Shown one piece after another: positions 1 to 7,536 of a DNA stretch of 19,748 nucleotides. Source of the DNA: an uncultured Chitinophaga sp. (GTDB lineage Bacteria > Bacteroidota > Bacteroidia > Chitinophagales > Chitinophagaceae). How positions within the stretch are numbered: position 1 is the stretch's first letter; each line of letters starts with the position of its first letter. The position numbers and the translations under genes were made by a program. Under the pieces are notes generated by a model. The model did not search any database. It worked only from the letters and a program-made list of their open reading frames with translations, and was not told the DNA's origin. The stretch covers positions 1-19,748 of the forward strand of contig NZ_CALNBI010000097.1 in assembly GCF_937874145.1 (NCBI RefSeq), given 5' to 3'.

Positions 1-854
1 GGCAACTTAAAATTGCCACCCAGATCACCAATCGTGATTCGCAGGCGGTAGAAAAATACCTCCAGGAAATCTCGAAGATCCCTTTGTTAACTCCAGAGGA
101 AGAGACGATACTGGCCCAACGTATTAAAATGGGGGACCAGCGCGCTCTCGAAAGATTAACGACCGGGAACCTCCGGTTCGTTGTATCCGTCGCCAAACAA
201 TATCAGCACCAGGGCTTAAGCCTCAGCGACCTCATTAATGAAGGCAATTTAGGGTTGATCAAAGCGGCACAACGGTTCGACGAAACCAAGGGTTTCAAGT
301 TCATCTCTTACGCCGTATGGTGGATCCGCCAGTCCATCCTGCAGGCTTTGGCAGAGCAAGGCCGCCTGGTCCGCCTGCCGCAAAACAAAATCGGCACTTA
401 CAACAAAGCGAATAAAGCCTACATGGCATTCGAACAGGAAAACGAACGCGAGCCCTCTACCGAGGAACTGGCCGAAATCCTGGAAATGTCCGAATCGGAG
501 ATCAACAATATCTTCCAGAGCAATACCCGCCACATGTCTCTCGACGCTCCCGTTCACGAAGCGGAAGACGTAGCCATGGGCGACCTCCTGGAAGGTGGCG
601 ACGTGACGGACGACGATGTGATGCAGGACTCGCTCCGGGAAGAAATCCGCCGCGTGCTCAAATCCCTGAGCCCCCGCGAAGCGGAAATCGTGAACGCATA
701 TTTTGGTCTGGATGGTGAAAATGGAGCAACGATCGAACAGATAGGACAGAAGTATGATTTGACGAAAGAACGTATCCGCCAAATCAAGGAAAGGGCCATC
801 AAACGCCTGCAGAAAGCCCGCTACAGCGGCGCACTGAAATCCTACCTGGGGTAA
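1..854 (+). CDS. rpoD: Primary RNA polymerase sigma factor (RpoD/SigA type), 5' end cut by window edge
   Basis: This is the housekeeping sigma-70 factor that directs RNA polymerase to promoters. The frame is open from the first base, and the first full codon (base 3) would be residue 3 of a protein starting MRQLKIATQITNRDS, so only about four bases of the gene are missing; full length is about 285 residues. Region 1.2 covers roughly residues 10-35. Region 2 covers roughly 57-120 and contains NLRFVVSVAKQY, the core-binding DLINEGNLGLIKA and the -10 helix with FKFISYAVWWIRQSI. Region 3 covers roughly 129-205. Region 4 covers roughly 220-275, with the -35 helix-turn-helix TIEQIGQKYDLTKERIRQIK. 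Region 1.1 and the long non-conserved insert of proteobacterial RpoD are absent, which is normal in Bacteroidota, whose primary sigma reads TAnnTTTG boxes. A TTG at 84 could be mistaken for the start, but homology clearly continues upstream. A strong terminator follows. Confidence 0.96.
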   Translation, partial: QLKIATQITNRDSQAVEKYLQEISKIPLLTPEEETILAQRIKMGDQRALERLTTGNLRFVVSVAKQYQHQGLSLSDLINEGNLGLIKAAQRFDETKGFKFISYAVWWIRQSILQALAEQGRLVRLPQNKIGTYNKANKAYMAFEQENEREPSTEELAEILEMSESEINNIFQSNTRHMSLDAPVHEAEDVAMGDLLEGGDVTDDDVMQDSLREEIRRVLKSLSPREAEIVNAYFGLDGENGATIEQIGQKYDLTKERIRQIKERAIKRLQKARYSGALKSYLG

Positions 855-887
855 TCGAAACAACATCTGATTAATTGATTCTGGGAT

Positions 888-925
888 AAAAGCATCCCGC
901 CTATGATTGGCGGGATGCTTTTTTT
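888..925 (+). terminator. Rho-independent terminator of the sigma factor gene
   Basis: A perfect 11-bp GC-rich stem, AGCATCCCGCC (891-901) with GGCGGGATGCT (909-919), has a 7-base loop and is extended by three A-T pairs. A run of T follows (919-925). It lies 34 bases after the sigma factor stop codon. Confidence 0.93.
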
Positions 926-1001
926 ATGCCCCATAGACAACAGTTATAGGCGCATAGACGCCTTTCATACCATCCGATTCGAAATTCTCCTTCCAACCCT
1001 T

Positions 1002-1009
1002 TATTTTTG
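1002..1009 (+). promoter_or_regulatory. Bacteroidota -7 promoter box before the DUF4249 lipoprotein gene
   Basis: TATTTTTG matches TAnnTTTG fully. Only 7 bases separate it from the ATG at 1017, so the predicted transcript starts within a few bases of the start codon. I see no good -33 TTG at the usual 19-21 base distance. Confidence 0.6.
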
Positions 1010-1016
1010 CAATCTT

Positions 1017-1844
1017 ATGCGAAAGGCATCTTTTACACTGATCCTTATCTCCATGATAAGTTCAGCCTGTGAAAAGGAACAGACAGGACAGCAACAAGGC
1101 CCCAACCTCCCCGTAGTGGAAGGCATTATCGAAGAAAACGGCTACCCCATGGTGGTGCTCACCCGCAACCAGGCCTATTTCTCCGGTAGTACCACTTCCA
1201 ATGACGATGGAAATTGGATCGGGGATGCCGTGATCTACGTGTCCAACGGCCCGCAAACCCAGCAGCTCCGGGAATACCGGCTGACGGACGCCGCCGGCCG
1301 CGCTTTCAGGGCCTACACCGTAGACACCGCCCGGCTGCGCGACGCCTTTCGCGGAGAAACAGGGAAGAGCTACACCCTCACGATCGAATCGGAAGGGAAA
1401 AAACTCACCGCCATCACCACCATCCCGGCACGCAGCTTACAGCTCGACTCCGCCTGGTGGGCCCCCGGAAAAGCCGGGATCATGGCAAGACTGACAGGCA
1501 GCACCGGCCAACAGGCCTACGCCCGGTACTTCACGGCCCGCAAGGGGGAAGACTACCGGCCGGGCATGCACCCGCTTTCGTCACGCTCCGGCACTTTCGA
1601 TCTCCAGCTCGCTGAGGGCCCGGGAACGGCCGCCGGCGACTACGGAAAGGGAGACACCGTGCTGCTGAAGTTCTGTAACGTCGACCACCGGACCTACGAC
1701 TTCTGGTTCAGCGCCGGCAGGGCCTGGGCGGAAGGAATGGATCCCCTGGGGCCGGGAGCCCGCGCAACCGGTAACGTCTCCGGCGCACTGGGGTACTGGG
1801 GCGGGTACAGCGTAACATATGAAAGGATCATCATCCCTAAATAA
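1017..1844 (+). CDS. DUF4249-type lipoprotein
   Basis: A 275-residue predicted outer-envelope lipoprotein. The start is the ATG at 1017, because it gives a clean lipoprotein signal: MRK, a hydrophobic stretch (residues 5-14) and the lipobox ISSAC with Cys18 as the acylation site. A longer reading from 903 would begin inside the preceding terminator and add a meaningless N-terminus. The mature part opens with PVVEGIIEENGYPMVVLTR and contains a later TYTL-like segment (SYTLTIESEGKKLTAITTIP), the pattern I associate with DUF4249 proteins of Bacteroidota. Those are often encoded near TonB-dependent receptors, but no receptor is visible here. Its molecular role is unknown. trxB begins 43 bases downstream with no terminator or clear promoter between, so the two are probably co-transcribed although functionally unrelated. 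Confidence 0.75.
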   Translation: MRKASFTLILISMISSACEKEQTGQQQGPNLPVVEGIIEENGYPMVVLTRNQAYFSGSTTSNDDGNWIGDAVIYVSNGPQTQQLREYRLTDAAGRAFRAYTVDTARLRDAFRGETGKSYTLTIESEGKKLTAITTIPARSLQLDSAWWAPGKAGIMARLTGSTGQQAYARYFTARKGEDYRPGMHPLSSRSGTFDLQLAEGPGTAAGDYGKGDTVLLKFCNVDHRTYDFWFSAGRAWAEGMDPLGPGARATGNVSGALGYWGGYSVTYERIIIPK

Positions 1845-1887
1845 TCGAAATCAAAACCAAACCAACCAACAAGCAGAAAACAACAGC

Positions 1888-2835
1888 ATGGAAAACAACA
1901 CTAACCAGGAACATGCACATGTTCTGATCATCGGCTCCGGCCCCGCAGGGTACACCGCAGCCATCTATGCCGCCAGGGCGAACCTGAAGCCCGTCCTCTA
2001 CCAGGGTATCCAGCCCGGAGGCCAGCTCACCATCACCACCGAAGTGGAAAACTATCCCGGCTACCCCGAAGGTATCCAGGGCCCCGAGATGATGGTGGAC
2101 TTCGAAAAACAAGCCGCCCGCATGGGTGCAGACATCCGCTATGGCATGGCCACTTCCGTGGATTTCTCCTCCCATCCCTTCAAAGTCGTAATCGACGAAG
2201 AAAAGACGCTCACCGCAGACGCGATCATCATAGCCACCGGCGCCTCCGCCAAATGGCTGGGCCTGCCTTCCGAACAGCGCCTTAACGGCAGCGGCGTTTC
2301 CGCCTGCGCCGTGTGCGACGGATTCTTCTTCCGCGGAAAAGAAGCGGCCATCGTTGGCGCGGGAGATACCGCGGCCGAAGAAGCCCTCTATCTCTCTAAA
2401 ATCTGTTCCAACGTGCACATGCTCGTTCGCCGGCACGAAATGAGAGCCTCCAAGGTAATGCAGGACCGCGTCCTCAAAACCTCCAACATCATGGTATACT
2501 GGAACACCGAAACCCTCGAGGTAACCGGTGAAAATAAAGTGGACGGCGTTCGTGTACTCAACACCAAAACCAACGAGGAGAAGAAGATTCCCATCGACGC
2601 ATTCTTCGTTGCCATCGGCCACCAGCCCAACTCCGGCATCTTCGCCGGCCAGCTGGACATGGACGAGCAAGGATACATCAAAACCATCCCCGGCACCACC
2701 AAAACCAGTGTGGAAGGCGTTTTTGCCTGCGGCGACGTACAGGATAAAAACTACCGTCAGGCCGTTACGGCCGCCGGCAGCGGCTGCATGGCCGCACTCG
2801 ATGCGGAACGCTACCTCTCCGCGAAAGGACATTAA
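1888..2835 (+). CDS. trxB: Thioredoxin-disulfide reductase
   Basis: A cytoplasmic flavoenzyme that uses NADPH to reduce thioredoxin. It is 315 residues long, normal for the low-molecular-weight type. Visible motifs are the N-terminal FAD-binding GSGPAG (residues 16-21), the redox-active Cys140-Ala-Val-Cys143 followed by Asp144, the NADPH-binding GAGDTA (157-162), and the C-terminal FAD motif ACGDVQDKNYRQAVTAAGSG. The ATG at 1888 is preferred over an in-frame ATG at 1819, which would put a low-complexity Asn/Gln-rich stretch before the fold and overlap the upstream gene. The 43-base spacer is rich in A and C and nearly G-free, a single-stranded leader that suits ribosome loading without a Shine-Dalgarno sequence. 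A strong terminator follows the stop codon. Confidence 0.97.
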   Translation: MENNTNQEHAHVLIIGSGPAGYTAAIYAARANLKPVLYQGIQPGGQLTITTEVENYPGYPEGIQGPEMMVDFEKQAARMGADIRYGMATSVDFSSHPFKVVIDEEKTLTADAIIIATGASAKWLGLPSEQRLNGSGVSACAVCDGFFFRGKEAAIVGAGDTAAEEALYLSKICSNVHMLVRRHEMRASKVMQDRVLKTSNIMVYWNTETLEVTGENKVDGVRVLNTKTNEEKKIPIDAFFVAIGHQPNSGIFAGQLDMDEQGYIKTIPGTTKTSVEGVFACGDVQDKNYRQAVTAAGSGCMAALDAERYLSAKGH

Positions 2836-2849
2836 TCGAACATACCGAA

Positions 2850-2876
2850 GGGCCGGCCGCGCGCCGGCCCTTTTTT
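2850..2876 (+). terminator. Rho-independent terminator after trxB
   Basis: An 8-bp stem, GGGCCGGC (2850-2857) with GCCGGCCC (2863-2870), has loop CGCGC and is followed directly by six T (2871-2876). The T tract runs almost into the folB start. Confidence 0.93.
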
Positions 2877-2887
2877 AATTTGTGCAT

Positions 2888-3238
2888 ATGCTGACCATTG
2901 CGCTGGAAAGCGTCCGCTTCTTCGCCCATCACGGGTTTTATGAGGAAGAAAGGATCATCGGCAACCATTTCCTGCTCGACGTGCTCGTGCAGCTTCCCGA
3001 GCCGGAACACCCTTCGCACCTGGCGGAGTCGGTGAATTACGAGGCGTTGTTTTCCATTTCGAAGGAAGTGATGGAAGTGCCGCAGGCATTGCTGGAACAG
3101 GTGGTGCATGACATTTCCGAGAAAGTGAAGGCACGTTTTCCGGTCATCCGTTATTCGAAAGTGACGTTGCGGAAGCAGGCGCCCCCCTTCGGAGGGGACC
3201 TGGCCTGGTCCTGCGTGGCGCTGGAGAAACAATACTGA
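2888..3238 (+). CDS. folB: Dihydroneopterin aldolase
   Basis: A folate biosynthesis enzyme that converts 7,8-dihydroneopterin to 6-hydroxymethyl-7,8-dihydropterin and glycolaldehyde. At 116 residues it has the usual family length. Recognisable parts are the N-terminal strand LTIALESVRFFAHHG, the segment FYEEER (17-22) with the conserved glutamate region, VNYEAL with Tyr51, and the C-terminal VTLRKQAPP with the probable catalytic Lys96. The ATG at 2888 is chosen over a GTG at 2882, which would add only two residues. The start is 12 bases after the trxB terminator T tract. The sequence TTAATTTG (2875-2882) is one base off a -7 box and overlaps that tract, so folB may have its own nearly leaderless promoter there. 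No terminator is seen after the stop. Confidence 0.93.
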   Translation: MLTIALESVRFFAHHGFYEEERIIGNHFLLDVLVQLPEPEHPSHLAESVNYEALFSISKEVMEVPQALLEQVVHDISEKVKARFPVIRYSKVTLRKQAPPFGGDLAWSCVALEKQY

Positions 3239-3312
3239 GCCGCACGATGTTATAGTTGCTGGCCGCCTGTGTAGAAAGCGTACCATGTATGTGGCCGGGC
3301 GGATAAAATGTG

Positions 3313-3320
3313 TATTTTTG
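3313..3320 (+). promoter_or_regulatory. -7 promoter box of the TPR protein gene
   Basis: TATTTTTG is a full match to TAnnTTTG and ends 22 bases before the ATG at 3343. No clear -33 TTG is seen. Confidence 0.55.
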
Positions 3321-3342
3321 GGAACCTGTTAAATTCGTTCCT

Positions 3343-4098
3343 ATGCTTAAGAAAACCTTTTTACTATGCTGCGCCTCCATGCTGGCGCTTGCCACGCTCG
3401 GGCAGTCGGTCGAGGAATCCCTCGCCCAGGCTAAACAACTGACCCTGCAGATGAAGGAAACCGAAGCGCTGCAACAATACAAAGACATCCTCCAGGCCGA
3501 TCCCGGCAACGTCACCGCCCTCAACCAGAGCAGCTTAATCTGTAGCCGTGAAGGCGCCCGCCAGAAAGACAAAGCCGCGAAGATGGAATGGTTCAACAAT
3601 GCGAAGATCTTCGCCTACGAAGCCATGAAAGTGGACGTCGAGAACCCCGAGTCCAATTACGCCATGGCGCTCGCCTGGGCCCGCATCGCGCAGATTTCCG
3701 GCGCCAAAGAGAAAGTGGCCGCCGCCAAAGAGGTAAAGAAATACGTAGACCTGGCCCTTAAATTCAAACCCGATTACGGCGAAGCCTTCCACCTGCTCGG
3801 CAAATGGAACTTCGATATCTATAATCTCAGTTCCATCGAGAAAGCCGCCGCCAAAGTGCTTTTCGGCGGCATGCCCTCCGCTTCGCTGGAAGAGGCCATC
3901 GCCAATTACGAGAAATGCCGGCAGCTTACGCCCTCCTTCATTCTCAATTATTTAGACCTCGCCCTCGCCCTGCGGCAGAACAACGAGGAAACCCAGGCGA
4001 TGGAAATCCTCAACAAAGCCATCCGCCTGCGGCCCATTTACCAGGACGATCCCGGTTACAAAGCTGAAGTCAAAAAGCTCCTGGATGACATGCAGTAA
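3343..4098 (+). CDS. Exported TPR protein resembling the RMDN/FAM82 (regulator of microtubule dynamics) family
   Basis: A 251-residue protein with a signal peptide (MLKK, hydrophobic residues 5-19, probable cleavage near TLGQ) and an all-helical TPR-like remainder. Repeat-like helices are visible at about 27-70 (EALQQYKDILQADPGNVTALNQ), 80-118, 128-160 and 185-232 (ETQAMEILNKAIRLRP). The segment AFHLLGKWNFDIYNLSSIEKAAAKVLFGGMPSASLEEAIANYEKC (148-192; spans a TPR pair with the LLGKW and AAAKVLFGG landmarks) resembles the eukaryotic RMDN family, whose hallmark is a LLGRW-type helix followed by an LFG-P turn; this assignment is from memory of the family. The start at 3343 gives the signal peptide; an earlier ATG at 3310 overlaps the promoter box. 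It is probably a periplasmic or outer-membrane-associated scaffold. Its stop is only 3 bases from the stop of the convergent MATE gene. Confidence 0.8.
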   Translation: MLKKTFLLCCASMLALATLGQSVEESLAQAKQLTLQMKETEALQQYKDILQADPGNVTALNQSSLICSREGARQKDKAAKMEWFNNAKIFAYEAMKVDVENPESNYAMALAWARIAQISGAKEKVAAAKEVKKYVDLALKFKPDYGEAFHLLGKWNFDIYNLSSIEKAAAKVLFGGMPSASLEEAIANYEKCRQLTPSFILNYLDLALALRQNNEETQAMEILNKAIRLRPIYQDDPGYKAEVKKLLDDMQ

Positions 4099-4101
4099 GC
4101 C

Positions 4102-5436
4102 CTAGGCCAGCTGCTTGCCTTTCCATCTGCCGCTTTTCAAATACCACCAGGCCAGCGAGCCCATGGTTGTCCAGTAAACGAACTCCGCGCCCCAGGCCCA
4201 GTGGAGGGCGCTGCGCATCTTTTCTATCACCACGAAGCAATACACCAGGTATACACCCACGGCGGCTATTTCGATGCCCAGGTTCACCCGCGTGTTGCCG
4301 GTTCCCGTTACCCCGTTGAACACTACGGCGGTGACGGCCGTCAGCAGCATCACCAGCGTGCACACGTGCATGGAGGGTATGGCGTCGGCCATAAGCGTAA
4401 TGTCCGTCGTATAGATGCGGAGCCAGAGATACGGGAAAATATTGATCAGCACGCATAACGCGGTGGAGCAGATGACGGAAAGCACCGCGATCTTGCGTAC
4501 CATCGGCATCACCTCGCTCTCGCGGCCCTGGCCGATAAGGTTGCTGACCATGGTGTTGCAGGCAGATCCCAGCGCCCAGGTGAAGATGCCGAACAGCCCG
4601 AATATGCTGCGCATCATATTGGAAATCGCCAGGGGGCGCTGCCCGAGGTGCTCGATAAAGATGAAGAATATCAGCCAGCTCCCGATGCTGAACAGGTATT
4701 GCACGACCAGGGGAGCGGATATGATGAGAATGCTGCGGCAACCCTTCCAGTCGGGTTTCAACCTTTCAAAAAGCTGGTATCTGACATTGAATTTGCCGAT
4801 CAGCAACAATCCCCACGCCGAGGTAAAGCCCGCGATTTCCGCCAGTATAGAAGCCCAGGCGGCGCCGTTTAGCCCCAGGGCAGGCATGCCCAGCTTGCCG
4901 AAGATCAGTCCGTAGTCGAACACGATATTGGTCACCTCCTGGAACAGGGAAATGGTAATCAGCAGCCGCGTATTGCCTGTTCCGATATATAATGAGGTGC
5001 AAAGCCGCATGAGCATCAGGAAGGGGAGCCCCCAGATCCGGATCTGCGTGAATTCGGACGCCGCTTCCACAATGTGCGGGTCGTGCAGGCTGGCGCGGAA
5101 GAATGCCGGCGCGAAGGCCTGTGTGATGAGGATCCCCAGGAACGACATGCCCATCGACAGCACCAGCCCGTTACTGAAGATCGGTCCCATGGCGCCGAGA
5201 TTCTGTTCGCCCGTGCGCCGGGCAAACATCACCTGCATCCCGTTGGTAAGACCGTACGAGATCATGTAAATTACCAGGGTATAAATACCCGCGATCCCGT
5301 TCACGGCAATGGGGAATTCGCCCAGGTGGCCGAGAAAGGCGGCATTGGTGAGGTGATTGATCTGGGGGAGGATCAGGGAAAGACATATGGGGCCGGCGAT
5401 CCTGATGATCTGCCTGTTCGAAACTTCTACTTGCAT
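4102..5436 (-). CDS. MATE-family multidrug/Na+ (or H+) antiporter
   Basis: A 444-residue inner-membrane exporter of the multi-antimicrobial extrusion family, within the normal 440-460 range, with about twelve hydrophobic helices in two halves. The N-terminus reads IIRIAGPICLSLILPQINHLTNAAFLGHLGEFPIAVNGIA, the typical first two helices with a conserved proline and a GHLG turn. The second half starts near residue 230 with ILIISAPLVVQYLFSIGSW and repeats the pattern. The substrate cannot be read from sequence. The ATG at 5436 is chosen because a perfect promoter lies just upstream of it; a start at 5487 would include that promoter. The gene has its own promoter on the minus strand and ends tail-to-tail with the TPR gene, with no room for a terminator between them. 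Confidence 0.93.
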   Translation of the reverse strand: MQVEVSNRQIIRIAGPICLSLILPQINHLTNAAFLGHLGEFPIAVNGIAGIYTLVIYMISYGLTNGMQVMFARRTGEQNLGAMGPIFSNGLVLSMGMSFLGILITQAFAPAFFRASLHDPHIVEAASEFTQIRIWGLPFLMLMRLCTSLYIGTGNTRLLITISLFQEVTNIVFDYGLIFGKLGMPALGLNGAAWASILAEIAGFTSAWGLLLIGKFNVRYQLFERLKPDWKGCRSILIISAPLVVQYLFSIGSWLIFFIFIEHLGQRPLAISNMMRSIFGLFGIFTWALGSACNTMVSNLIGQGRESEVMPMVRKIAVLSVICSTALCVLINIFPYLWLRIYTTDITLMADAIPSMHVCTLVMLLTAVTAVVFNGVTGTGNTRVNLGIEIAAVGVYLVYCFVVIEKMRSALHWAWGAEFVYWTTMGSLAWWYLKSGRWKGKQLA

Positions 5437-5457
5437 AAAAAAACCGTAAAAACCGGG

Positions 5458-5487
5458 CAAAAATAACGGTTTGGCGTGCGGCGCCAA
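5458..5487 (-). promoter_or_regulatory. Promoter of the MATE gene (TTG-N19-TATTTTTG)
   Basis: Read on the minus strand, TTG (5487-5485) is followed by 19 bases and then TATTTTTG (5465-5458), matching both Bacteroidota elements with the usual spacing. The leader to the ATG at 5436 would be about 17 bases. Confidence 0.75.
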
Positions 5488-5600
5488 GGAATTAATGACG
5501 AAAACGATTCCTCAGGGGCCTCTGCGGGTCATCTTGCGGGCCTGAACGTCCGTGGTTCTCAACATTTTTGACTATTATTGTGCGGAATAACTGACAGACA

Positions 5601-6476
5601 ATGCCCGTGGCATATACCATACAACCCACCTACGCGATAGACGACGCGACGTTGCTGGAAACAGACCTCACCACCTGCACCCTGCTGGTGATGATCGGTT
5701 CCGGCACATTCAGCTATGCCGTGCTCGCGCCCCTGCAGCGCAAGTTCCTGGCCCTGAAAAGCTACAGCTACCAGCCCAGGACCGTTGCCATGGCTGATCT
5801 CGAAATGATCGAACAGATCTTCGATGCCGACAGGCTGCTGTTCACCGCCTTTAAAAAGGTGCTGCTCGCCTTCTCTTCAGCCGACAATACCCTCGTGCCC
5901 CGCGAATTTTACCAGCAGCAACTCCGGAAGGATTACCTGCAGGCCGCGCTGCCGCACAAGACGCAGGACGCCGTGCTGACGGACGAAATCGCCGAACTGG
6001 GGCTGGTGAACGTGTTTTCGGTGGACAAGGATATGCTGGGTTTCCTGCGTAAGGAGTTCTCCACCGACGACGTGGCCCATGCCCACACCGCGCTGCTGAA
6101 AGGCTACCGCCAGGATGCGGACCATGCCGCTGCAGAAGGCATCGCGTATGCGGAAATACAGGCGCAGCATTTTACATTGACCATCTACGCCGGGGGGAAG
6201 TTGCTTATGCAGCACCAATACGCCCACCGCGGAGGGCTCGATATCGTATATTATACCGTCAACAGCCTTCGCCAGCTGGGGCTCAGCGAATTGCAGGCCC
6301 GTATCAAGCTGGGCGGCGCGCTGACGAAGGATTCGCAGGTGTTCCAGGAGCTGAGCAGGTTTTTGCCGAGGATTGAATGGGTACACCGGCCCGACGGTTT
6401 TCTGTACATCCCGAAGATGATCGACATGCCGTCGCATCAATTCTTTAATCTTTACGCCCTGGCGTTATGCGTATAA
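5601..6476 (+). CDS. DUF3822 family protein
   Basis: A 291-residue soluble protein of unknown function. I assign it to DUF3822 from its length, its style (TCTLLVMIGSGTFSYAVLAPLQRKFLALKSY near the N-terminus; LGGALTKDSQVFQELSRFLPRIEW near the C-terminus) and its position directly upstream of rsmD and coaD, the place this family usually occupies in Bacteroidota. No signal peptide or membrane helix is seen and no catalytic motif is recognisable. Its last 10 bases overlap the start of rsmD, indicating translational coupling. A weak promoter candidate, TATTATTG at 5573-5580 (one mismatch to TAnnTTTG), lies 20 bases upstream of the ATG. It is the first gene of a four-gene run: DUF3822, rsmD, coaD and thioesterase. 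Confidence 0.8.
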   Translation: MPVAYTIQPTYAIDDATLLETDLTTCTLLVMIGSGTFSYAVLAPLQRKFLALKSYSYQPRTVAMADLEMIEQIFDADRLLFTAFKKVLLAFSSADNTLVPREFYQQQLRKDYLQAALPHKTQDAVLTDEIAELGLVNVFSVDKDMLGFLRKEFSTDDVAHAHTALLKGYRQDADHAAAEGIAYAEIQAQHFTLTIYAGGKLLMQHQYAHRGGLDIVYYTVNSLRQLGLSELQARIKLGGALTKDSQVFQELSRFLPRIEWVHRPDGFLYIPKMIDMPSHQFFNLYALALCV

Positions 6477-7030
6477 TCGGGGGCGCGCTCGGCGGGCGCC
6501 GCATCCACCCGCCTGCGAATATGCCGCATACCCGGCCTACAACAGACATCGCCAAGGGCGGGCTTTTCAATATCATCGAAAACAATCTCGACATCACCAC
6601 CCTGCGTTGCCTCGAACTCTTCGGCGGCACCGGCAGTATCACGTTCGAACTGGCCTCCCGCGGGGCAACGAACCTGACGGTGGTGGAGAAAGATAATACC
6701 ATGGCAGGTTTTATCGCCAAAACGGCCGCAGGGCTGGGCGTGGAACCGCAGATCGTAAAGATGGATGCGTTCCGTTACCTGCAACAGACCGGGATCCCTT
6801 TCGATTTCATCTTTGCAGATCCGCCCTATGAACTGGGTAACATGGAAGAACTGCCGAAGCTCGTTTTCAGCCAGTGCTGGTTGAAGGAAGAAGGATGGTT
6901 TGTGCTGGAGCATACGCGGAGAAACGATTTCCGTCATTTTCCCTATTTCCGCGCGGAGCGGCATTACGGCACCACGATTTTTACCATTTTCATCAACCGG
7001 GAGGAGCTGAAAACCCCTGCCGGCGCATAA
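6467..7030 (+). CDS. rsmD: 16S rRNA (guanine(966)-N(2))-methyltransferase RsmD
   Basis: This enzyme methylates G966 of 16S rRNA in the assembled small-subunit precursor, using S-adenosylmethionine. It is 187 residues long, typical for RsmD. Diagnostic parts are the N-terminal MRIIGGALGGRRIHPP and RPTTDIAKGGLFNII (RPT-D--KEALFN type), the SAM-binding LELFGGTGS (49-57), the acidic end of strand two in VVEKD, and the catalytic Asp118-Pro-Pro-Tyr121 motif of N2-guanine/N6-adenine methyltransferases. The start ATG lies inside the end of the DUF3822 gene (ATGCGTATAA overlap), and coaD follows after 10 bases, so all are in one operon. Confidence 0.95.
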   Translation: MRIIGGALGGRRIHPPANMPHTRPTTDIAKGGLFNIIENNLDITTLRCLELFGGTGSITFELASRGATNLTVVEKDNTMAGFIAKTAAGLGVEPQIVKMDAFRYLQQTGIPFDFIFADPPYELGNMEELPKLVFSQCWLKEEGWFVLEHTRRNDFRHFPYFRAERHYGTTIFTIFINREELKTPAGA

Positions 7031-7040
7031 CGCAAACCAT

Positions 7041-7523
7041 ATGCAAAGAATCGCTCTATTCCCGGGTACCTTCGATCCTGTAACATTGGGACACACCGAT
7101 ATCATCGACCGGGCGCTGCCGCTTTTCGATAAACTCGTCATCGGCATCGGCGTCAATTCCGGGAAAGTACCTATGTTTTCGGTAGAACAACGCGTGGAAT
7201 GGCTGCGCGAAATTTATAAAGACCAGCCTACGGTGGAAGTGACGTCGTACGAAGGGCTGACGGTCAATTTCTGCAAACAGATCGGTGCGAAATTCATCCT
7301 GCGCGGCATCCGCTACGTGGCTGATTTTGAATACGAAAAGGCCATTGCCGACATCAACCGCAAAATGGAACATGAAGTGGAAACCATCTTCCTGACCTGT
7401 TCCCCGGAATTCTCCACCATCGCCAGCACGCTCGTGCGCGACGTGATCCGCAACGGCGGCGACGCTGCGCAGTTCCTGCCGGAAGCCGTGTCTTCCTCCC
7501 TGCAATATTCCAAACTTTCGTAA
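7041..7523 (+). CDS. coaD: Phosphopantetheine adenylyltransferase
   Basis: This enzyme catalyses the penultimate step of coenzyme A synthesis: 4'-phosphopantetheine plus ATP gives dephospho-CoA plus pyrophosphate. It is 160 residues long, the standard size of this hexameric enzyme. The nucleotidyltransferase motif is PGTFDPVTLGH (8-18), with the T-x-G-H core at 15-18. RGIR (88-91) and the C-terminal ASTLVRDVIRNGGD (128-141) are the other ATP and phosphate-binding signatures. It lies 10 bases after rsmD and 13 bases before the thioesterase gene, consistent with one transcript. The rsmD-coaD pairing is common in many bacteria. Confidence 0.97.
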   Translation: MQRIALFPGTFDPVTLGHTDIIDRALPLFDKLVIGIGVNSGKVPMFSVEQRVEWLREIYKDQPTVEVTSYEGLTVNFCKQIGAKFILRGIRYVADFEYEKAIADINRKMEHEVETIFLTCSPEFSTIASTLVRDVIRNGGDAAQFLPEAVSSSLQYSKLS

Positions 7524-7536
7524 TAAAACTTTGGCT

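Noticed and set aside
249..866. Long antisense frames opposite the sigma factor (and similar ones opposite trxB, folB, lgt)
   Set aside because: They mirror high-GC codon usage of the real genes and carry no signal, motif or promoter of their own.
903..1016. Upstream extension of the DUF4249 gene
   Set aside because: It would start inside the sigma factor terminator and place 38 residues before a clear lipoprotein signal peptide.
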